A stretch of DNA of 64,000 bases from JBFWWP01 sp050246115. GTDB lineage: Bacteria > Planctomycetota > UBA8108 > UBA1146 > JAJFFE01. The stretch lies in contig JBFWWP010000013.1 of NCBI GenBank assembly GCA_050246115.1, positions 1 to 64,000 on the forward strand, in the 5' to 3' direction. Numbering within the stretch: the first letter of the stretch is position 1; each line of letters starts with the position of its first letter. Both the position numbers and the translations under genes were made by a program. The notes beneath the pieces are model-generated. The model saw only the letters and a list, made by a program, of their open reading frames with translations, was not told where the DNA came from and made no database searches. Positions 58,990 to 64,000 of the stretch are shown piece after piece.

Positions 58990-59580
58990 CTACTGTTGAT
59001 TCTCTTTCGTCTGCCGAGCAAGCAGCGCTGCGAGCGCCTTGACCGCACGGTCGAGATCGTCGTTCACCACCTGGTGGTCGTATCGATCCCGACAGGCCAT
59101 CTCCAAGCGCGCGTTCTCCAGTCGGACACGCAGTGCCTCGGGCGTATCACTCGCGCGACCGCGCAGGCGGCGCTCGAGTTCATCGAAGCTCGGCGGCGCC
59201 ACGAACACATAGGTCGCCTCCACCCCACGCTGCATCAACGCAGCGGCCCCCTGCACATCGATCACGAGCAGCACCACCTCGCCGTTGCGGAGGCGGGCCG
59301 CGAGCGGGGCCAGCGGCGTCCCATAGAGATTGCCGTGAACCTCCGCGTGCTCGAGGAACTCGCCCTTCGCCACGTCCTCGAGAAACGTCCCACGATCGGC
59401 GTAAAAGACATAGTCCACACCGGCCCGTTCCCCCGGCCGCGGCGCGCGCGTCGTCGCGGTGATCGCACGCGTGCAAACGCCGTCACGGATCAATCGTTCG
59501 CTGAGCGCCGTCTTGCCGACCCCGGATGGGCCGGACAGGACGACCAAGGAACCGGACACGTCATCGGTGCCACTGCTCAT
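58990..59580 (-). CDS. gmk: guanylate kinase
   Basis: It encodes 196 residues from ATG 59580, the usual family length. The P-loop is VVLSGPSGVGKTALSERLI. GMP-binding residues are in TTRAPRPGERAGVDYVFYADR and EFLEHAEVHGNLYGTPLA. LLVIDVQGAAALM and AYVFVAPPSFDELERRL-type helices (YVFVAPPSFDELERRLRG) complete the fold. It phosphorylates GMP to GDP. It lies between rpoZ and the YicC gene, a conserved order. Confidence 0.96.
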   Translation of the reverse strand: MSSGTDDVSGSLVVLSGPSGVGKTALSERLIRDGVCTRAITATTRAPRPGERAGVDYVFYADRGTFLEDVAKGEFLEHAEVHGNLYGTPLAPLAARLRNGEVVLLVIDVQGAAALMQRGVEATYVFVAPPSFDELERRLRGRASDTPEALRVRLENARLEMACRDRYDHQVVNDDLDRAVKALAALLARQTKENQQ

Positions 59581-59623
59581 GGGTGCCTCGCTGCTGCAGC
59601 CCGAGCGAGATCGCCTCGTTCAC

Positions 59624-60520
59624 TCACTCGATGTTCTGGGTCTGTTCGCGGAGACGGTCGACCTCGGTCTTCAGTTCCACGACGATCCGCGCAAGCTGGA
59701 AGTGGTTCGTCTTCGCGGCCATCGTGTTGGCCTCCCGGAGCATCTCCTGCGCCAGAAAGTCCAGCTTGCGGCCCACACGCCCACCCTGCGTGATGGCTTC
59801 ACGGTACTGCTCGACGTGCCCCCCCAAGCGACTCGTTTCTTCCGTGATATCGGCCTTCTCGGCCAAGATCGCGACCTCCCGCAGCAAATCCGACGGCTGC
59901 ACGTCGACACCGCTATCCTCGAGAAAATCCTGCAGGCGTCGCTGGTACTTCTCGCGGTTCTCGCGGGCTACGGCCGGGCGCTCCGCTTCGACCGCCGCCA
60001 AGCCTTCGCCGATCCGATCGAGAATCCGCACGAGTTCGGTCGCCAGGTGATCTCCCTCGCGAAGCTGCATTGCCTGCAAGTGCCGAGTGGCCTCGTCCAG
60101 CGCGGAATCAACCGCGTTGATCAACTCCGCGGGGTCGGCCTGGTCCGTCGCATGCGCCGGACGCACGACTCCATCCAAACACAACAGATCCCCCAGTCCG
60201 AGCGGGGCGGTCGATCCCAGTTCACGCCCGAGTTCCTGGAGTTCGCGGTACAACTTGCGCAGGAGCCCCACGTCGAGTTCTAGGTTCGCGGCTTGGGACG
60301 TTCGTTCCACTTGGACGACGACATTGATGGCACCCCGCCCGACCCGCTGCCGAAGTCGGGACTCGATGCGCTCTTGCAGGCTCGAATGATCCTCGGGAAC
60401 CCGCGAGCTGACCTTCAGGAATCGATGGTTCACGGACCGCACCTCCACGGACACGTGGAAGTCCTGCGCCTTGCAGGAACCGGCCCCGAAGCCGGTCATG
60501 CTCCGTATGGGTTCACGCAC
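59624..60520 (-). CDS. YicC/YloC family endoribonuclease
   Basis: It encodes 298 residues from GTG 60520 (VREPIRSMTGFG), because GGAGG is ten bases upstream; family proteins start near MIRSMTGFG. Conserved segments are RSMTGFGAG, EVRSVNHRFLKVSSRVPE, ADITEETSRLGGHVEQYR, RKLDFLAQEMLREANTMAAK. The C-terminal Glu/His residues form the metal site of the recently described YicC endoribonuclease family. Substrates are not well defined. It precedes gmk, as in many bacteria. Confidence 0.92.
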   Translation of the reverse strand: MREPIRSMTGFGAGSCKAQDFHVSVEVRSVNHRFLKVSSRVPEDHSSLQERIESRLRQRVGRGAINVVVQVERTSQAANLELDVGLLRKLYRELQELGRELGSTAPLGLGDLLCLDGVVRPAHATDQADPAELINAVDSALDEATRHLQAMQLREGDHLATELVRILDRIGEGLAAVEAERPAVARENREKYQRRLQDFLEDSGVDVQPSDLLREVAILAEKADITEETSRLGGHVEQYREAITQGGRVGRKLDFLAQEMLREANTMAAKTNHFQLARIVVELKTEVDRLREQTQNIE

Positions 60521-60527
60521 GTCGCGA

Positions 60528-61058
60528 CTAGCCTCCACTCCCACCTGCCGGTGGGGTGGACTCGCCGGGCGCTGGCGCGGGCACGGGAACCGGCGCGTCT
60601 GGGGTCGATCCGCCCGTGGGCTCAACCGTGACTGGCGGCGTCACGATGACCGGTGTCGCTCCCGGGCCGTTATCCGTCGTGATCGTGACCCCGCCGCCCG
60701 GCGCGCCCTCGGTACCGATCGTGATCCCGTCCGTCGGGTTCGTCGCGTTGCGCGGGTCACTCGCGTCGGCCCCGACCGCCTCGGTCCCCGGGTCGTCGGC
60801 GACCACGGTCGACGAGCCTTCGTCCCAGCTCTTCATGAGCCCGATGCCGATACAAAGCACGAAGAATACCGCCGAAATCCACGCGGTCACCTTGGCGATC
60901 TGCTTCTGACCCGAAGTGCCGAGCAGTTCGGAACCGGCGGCGCCCCCGAACGCACCCGCGAGCCCGCCTCCCTTCGAATCTTGCATGAGCACGATGGCAA
61001 CCAACACCAGGGACGCGAAGGCAAGCAGCAAACCAAGCAGGACTGTCAGGACTGACAT
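60528..61058 (-). CDS. secG: SecG preprotein translocase subunit with Pro/Thr-rich tail
   Basis: It encodes 176 residues from ATG 61058. Residues 1-80 are SecG: a first transmembrane helix (LLLAFASLVLVAIVLMQ), the conserved DSKGGGLAGAFGG loop, and a second helix (AWISAVFFVLCIGIGLM). The remaining 90 residues are low-complexity, Pro/Gly/Thr-rich (VTVEPTGGSTPDAPVP and similar). SecG aids SecYEG secretion. The tail is longer than typical and would face the periplasm. Confidence 0.92.
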   Translation of the reverse strand: MSVLTVLLGLLLAFASLVLVAIVLMQDSKGGGLAGAFGGAAGSELLGTSGQKQIAKVTAWISAVFFVLCIGIGLMKSWDEGSSTVVADDPGTEAVGADASDPRNATNPTDGITIGTEGAPGGGVTITTDNGPGATPVIVTPPVTVEPTGGSTPDAPVPVPAPAPGESTPPAGGSGG

Positions 61059-61094
61059 GAGTCTAGGCCTCTTCGGTAACTTGAAAACCAAGGA

Positions 61095-61895
61095 CTACGA
61101 ACGCGCGCGGGCCGCGTCGACGATCGCCATGAACGAATCGGCTTCGAGACTGGCGCCCCCCACGAGTGCGCCATCGATATCAGAAACTTCGAACAAGGCC
61201 GCGGCATTGTCGGGTTTCACGCTCCCCCCATACAGGATCGCGACCTCCTCGGCCCAATGCACTGGGTCCCCGACCGTACGCCAACTGCGTGCGACCTCGG
61301 CCAGCCGGTTGCGCAGAAAGCGGTGCACTTCTCCGGCTTGCGCCGGCGTCGCCGTTCGGCCGGTGCCAATCGCCCACACGGGTTCGTAGGCGATCGCCAA
61401 CTGCTTTGCGGCCAGTCCGGCGGGGCCGGAAGCCGACTCGAGGCCGATCCTGAGCTGTCGCTCGACGACCTCGAACGTCTCGCCGGCGTCGTGCTCCGCC
61501 TGAGTCTCGCCGACGCAAAGCATCGGTGCGACCCCGGCGCGCAGTGCCGCCACGACCTTCTGGCCACAAACTCCATCGGTCTCACCGCGCTCCTGTCGGC
61601 GCTCGGAGTGACCAATGATCGCCCGCGTCACACCGAAAGACCGGAGCAGCGCAGCCCCGACCTCACCGGTATGAGCGCCCCAGTCGTGCGGCGAGACGTC
61701 CTGCGCACCGAGCGTGATCCCCGCTCCCGGCTGCAGACCGCCGAGGTATACCGCCGGCGGACAAATCAGCACCTCGACCGCCGCGCACGGCGTCCGTTCG
61801 CCGACCGCCTGCACGAGATCGCGGAAGAGGCGCAGACCCGCATCGCGCGGGGGATTCAACTTCCAGTTCCCGGCAACGATCGTCGGTCTGGCCAA
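61095..61895 (-). CDS. tpiA: triosephosphate isomerase
   Basis: It encodes 266 residues from TTG 61895, with GAGGA upstream. Motifs are VAGNWKLNPP, the catalytic His in IIGHSERRQE, the catalytic Glu in AYEPVWAIGTGRTA, and VAILYGGSVKPDN. It interconverts dihydroxyacetone phosphate and glyceraldehyde-3-phosphate. It precedes secG in the same direction, an order seen in many bacteria. Confidence 0.97.
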   Translation of the reverse strand: MARPTIVAGNWKLNPPRDAGLRLFRDLVQAVGERTPCAAVEVLICPPAVYLGGLQPGAGITLGAQDVSPHDWGAHTGEVGAALLRSFGVTRAIIGHSERRQERGETDGVCGQKVVAALRAGVAPMLCVGETQAEHDAGETFEVVERQLRIGLESASGPAGLAAKQLAIAYEPVWAIGTGRTATPAQAGEVHRFLRNRLAEVARSWRTVGDPVHWAEEVAILYGGSVKPDNAAALFEVSDIDGALVGGASLEADSFMAIVDAARARS

Positions 61896-62177
61896 AGCGT
61901 CCTCGTTGCCCCTAACGCAGCGAACGCCACGACTTCGGTCGCAACGTGCTCAACGGTCCCGACGCGTCGTCTCGGGATTCCTACAAACCGGCATAAGCTA
62001 TACGGTTGCGCCCTCCGGGTCAACCGTTGACGGCGGCGTTTCACCCGTCGTCGGGACGCGTCCTGTGCAGACCGATACCGGCTATCACCCCAATGCGATA
62101 AGCCAACGCGCCGAAAGGCTTTGCGCCGTCACTGCCACGGCTGTAGCCTGAGGCGGCACGACGAAAGGAGTCCGTAA
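61896..62177. other. 282-bp divergent intergenic region
   Basis: Between tpiA and cdd. It should hold both promoters. No gene, tRNA or repeat was recognised. Confidence 0.4.
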
Positions 62178-62603
62178 GTGACCGAACTCGCCGACTCGCT
62201 GATCGCCGCCGCCGCGGGGGTCCGCGGCCACGCCTACGCCCCCTACTCGAAGTACCTCGTCGGGGCGGCGCTCATCAGCCAGACCGGAGCGACCTACACG
62301 GGTTGCAATGTCGAGAACGCGAGTTACGGCCTCACCATCTGCGCCGAGCGCGGTGCCATCTCCAACGCCGTGGCAGCCGAGGGCCCGGGTTTCCGCATCG
62401 CGGCGATCGCCGTGGTTACGGGGGAGGGCGCGACCCCCTGTGGGGCCTGTCGGCAAGTCGTGGCGGAGTTCGCCAACGGCGACGTCCCCGTGTTCCTCGC
62501 CGACCAGGCCGGCAAGGTTCGAACGACGACGGTGGAAGCGCTGCTCCCCGGAGCCTTCACCTTCGCGGCGGACGAACCGCCCACGAAGCCATCGGTTTCT
62601 TGA
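62178..62603 (+). CDS. cdd: cytidine deaminase
   Basis: It encodes 141 residues from GTG 62178, with AAAGGAG upstream. Zinc ligands and the catalytic Glu are in ICAERGAI and TPCGACRQVVAEF. The N-terminus has APYSKYLVGAALISQTG and GCNVENASYGLTICAE. It converts cytidine and deoxycytidine to uridine forms in pyrimidine salvage. It ends in a terminator hairpin. Confidence 0.95.
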   Translation: MTELADSLIAAAAGVRGHAYAPYSKYLVGAALISQTGATYTGCNVENASYGLTICAERGAISNAVAAEGPGFRIAAIAVVTGEGATPCGACRQVVAEFANGDVPVFLADQAGKVRTTTVEALLPGAFTFAADEPPTKPSVS

Positions 62604-62628
62604 GAGGGGGCTTTCGCCAGGCCCCCTC
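62604..62628. terminator. terminator-like hairpin after cdd
   Basis: GAGGGGGC, loop of nine bases, GCCCCCTC: a perfect 8-bp stem at the 3' ends of two convergent genes. No T run follows. Confidence 0.65.
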
Positions 62629-62679
62629 GGGGTCGCGCCTTCGGCCCGTTGCGCCAGTCGATAGCGCTTCGATTCGGGT

Positions 62680-62874
62680 CTACTTGCTTTCCTTCTTCTG
62701 CCGGCCCAGCAGCATGCACACGAGGCCGAGTGCGACCACTCCACCGCGAATGAACCAACCGTTCTGCGTTCCCCAGTTGTCCACCCAGGCGAGAAGTTGC
62801 AACTGGTAAGAGGTGAAGGTGAGTGCAATGGACGCTAGCCCCAGGAGCATCAGAAAGCCGCCGAATCTCGCCAC
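62680..62874 (-). CDS. small membrane protein, hypothetical
   Basis: It encodes 64 residues from ATG 62874. It contains two hydrophobic helices (GFLMLLGLASIALTFTSYQL and GGVVALGLVCMLLG) separated by WVDNWGTQNGW and ends in a basic tail (RQKKESK). No family is recognised, but length, helix layout and basic tail fit a real small membrane protein. Confidence 0.6.
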   Translation of the reverse strand: MARFGGFLMLLGLASIALTFTSYQLQLLAWVDNWGTQNGWFIRGGVVALGLVCMLLGRQKKESK

Positions 62875-62959
62875 TCCACACCTCGTATTCGAATCTGGGT
62901 CCTACCGAGCCTGTTCGACCAACGTAACGAACCACTTCTGCAAACGCGCCTTGCCCTGA

Positions 62960-63007
62960 GTCGGGACCAAGCGGTGTCGGGACCAACCGGTGTCGGGACC
63001 AACCGGG
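62960..63007. repeat. 16-bp tandem repeat, three copies
   Basis: GTCGGGACCAAGCGGT, GTCGGGACCAACCGGT, GTCGGGACCAACCGGG. It lies between the small membrane protein and the LigD gene and is not coding. Confidence 0.85.
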
Positions 63008-63055
63008 CGCAACCCGGGCCCCCAAGCATGGGCGAGCGCTCGAGCCTCGACAAGA

Positions 63056-64000
63056 TCATTCGCCGGCGCCGCGATTCAGGTAGATGCGCTCGAACGCCGC
63101 AATGGCCGGCACCAAGTCCTCGGGGTCGGTGAGGGTCGGGCGAAACAAGTCCCCCAACGTCGCCACGCGCTCGGGTACGTTCCCGATGTGAAAGTCCTGC
63201 GGCTCGATCCGCGAGCTGAGCTCATCCCAATCGAGGGGCGTCGAGACCGACGCCGCGGCAACGGGACGGACCACGTAGGGCGGCACCACCGTTTGGCCAC
63301 GGCGGTTCTGAAGGAAATCGATGTACACCTTCCCACGACGCGACGCGACACTGCGTTCGACCGTGGCCACTTCCGCGTGTTCGCGCGCCACGTAACGGGC
63401 GATCGCTTCCCCGAACATCCGCACCTGATCGTAGCTGTAGTGCGGCAACACCGACACATAGACGTGCAGACCGCTCGCACCCGAAGTCTTGAGCCGCGGG
63501 TGCAAACCGATGCCATGGAGCAACTTTCCTAGCGACCGCGCGATGCGTACGACGTGCGGAAACGGCGAACCGTCCGGATCTAGATCGAACACCAGCCAGT
63601 CCGGCGTGTCGAGCGAGCCCAAGTGCGAAAGCCAAGGGTGTAGATCGATGCTCCCGAGGTTCGCGAGGTAGAGCAACGTGTCGCGATCGTTGCAGATCAC
63701 GTACCGAATCGCCTTCTGCTCCCCCCGTGACTGGATGGTTTCGGTGCGAACCCAGTCGGGCGTATGGTCCGGTGCATCTTTGTGGTAGAACGACTTGCCA
63801 TGGATCCCATCGGGAAACCGGTTCATGTGCAGGGGTCGATCGCGCAAGTACGGCAGCAGCACCTCGGCCACGCGGTCGTAGAAGGCGACGAAATCGCCCT
63901 TGGTGTAACCGGCCTCGGGGAACAGCACTTTGCTGCGGTTGGTGAGTTTGACCCTCGTGCGCGCTCCCTCCGCCGCAAAGTTCTCGATGCGCTCGAGCAC
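63056..64000 (-). CDS. LigD-type polymerase/primase domain protein, 5' end cut by the window edge
   Basis: The frame stays open to base 64000. It spans 314 residues. The polymerase domain has VKLTNRSKVLFPEAGYTKGDFVAFY, RDRPLHMNRFPDGIHGKSFY, WLVFDLDPDG (catalytic Asp pair), KTSGASGLHVYV, and RRGKVYIDFLQNRRGQTVVPPYVVR. LigD polymerases fill gaps in non-homologous end joining. In many bacteria this domain is fused to an ATP-dependent ligase; that part, if present, lies right of the window. No Ku gene is in the window. Confidence 0.9.
   Translation of the reverse strand: MLERIENFAAEGARTRVKLTNRSKVLFPEAGYTKGDFVAFYDRVAEVLLPYLRDRPLHMNRFPDGIHGKSFYHKDAPDHTPDWVRTETIQSRGEQKAIRYVICNDRDTLLYLANLGSIDLHPWLSHLGSLDTPDWLVFDLDPDGSPFPHVVRIARSLGKLLHGIGLHPRLKTSGASGLHVYVSVLPHYSYDQVRMFGEAIARYVAREHAEVATVERSVASRRGKVYIDFLQNRRGQTVVPPYVVRPVAAASVSTPLDWDELSSRIEPQDFHIGNVPERVATLGDLFRPTLTDPEDLVPAIAAFERIYLNRGAGE

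Overview
The window is GC-rich chromosomal DNA, densely packed with genes, from a bacterium that is probably a planctomycete. The clearest lineage clue is the dockerin-like C-terminus of the secreted protein at 42451-44319, a style common in Planctomycetota. Supporting clues are a bacterial microcompartment locus, many Gly/Pro-rich membrane proteins and a single-copy housekeeping set. There is no rRNA, and I found no tRNA, so the phylum is an inference. A run of 100 N at 18132-18231 shows that this is a scaffold. Both ends cut genes: a DUF6265 protein at the left and a LigD-type polymerase at the right.

Layout. 1-3320: small hypothetical genes and a spermidine-synthase-like methyltransferase. 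3554-7257: a five-gene microcompartment operon (extended BMC-H, CoA-acylating-type aldehyde dehydrogenase, BMC-H, two different BMC-T). Its shell proteins resemble those of the organelle of unknown function in Haliangium ochraceum. No BMC-P vertex protein, phosphotransacylase or alcohol dehydrogenase lies in the window. 7288-10114: ECF sigma factor, membrane anti-sigma factor and a MazG-like hydrolase. 10154-12570: the LptF/LptG pair of the lipopolysaccharide exporter, which implies an LPS-type outer membrane. 12672-13885: GAF protein and SMUG1-type uracil-DNA glycosylase. 13882-19633: a six-gene TonB energy-transduction operon (DUF3450, TtpC-like, ExbB, ExbD, TonB, TPR), mostly joined by four-base overlaps. 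20282-23470: epmB, efp and epmA, the complete EF-P beta-lysylation system. 23532-26050: a cystathionine gamma-synthase/lyase-type enzyme and cystathionine beta-synthase. 26700-29241: GGDEF protein and a propeller lipoprotein. 29608-37028: aconitase, SelB, a membrane protein and a pseudouridine synthase. 37129-44319: DUF4388-HDOD protein, XRE regulator, HtpG and the dockerin-like secreted protein. 44451-49409: sigma-54, STAS protein and a SpoIIE-type phosphatase. 49628-54317: PgpA, PgsA, RimO, PPi-type phosphofructokinase and SlyX. 54314-61895: a compact minus-strand housekeeping block (FtsK, CoaB, CoaC, RpoZ, Gmk, YicC, SecG, TpiA). 62178-64000: cytidine deaminase, a small membrane protein and the LigD-type polymerase.

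Working together: the microcompartment shell genes enclose an aldehyde-oxidising enzyme. LptFG and the TonB system together describe a Gram-negative envelope with energised outer-membrane transport. EpmAB-EF-P and SelB point to specialised translation. Intergenic DNA carries several different 15-20 bp tandem repeats, a short dispersed repeat in three copies, and an approximately 180-bp imperfect palindrome with a half copy elsewhere in the window.
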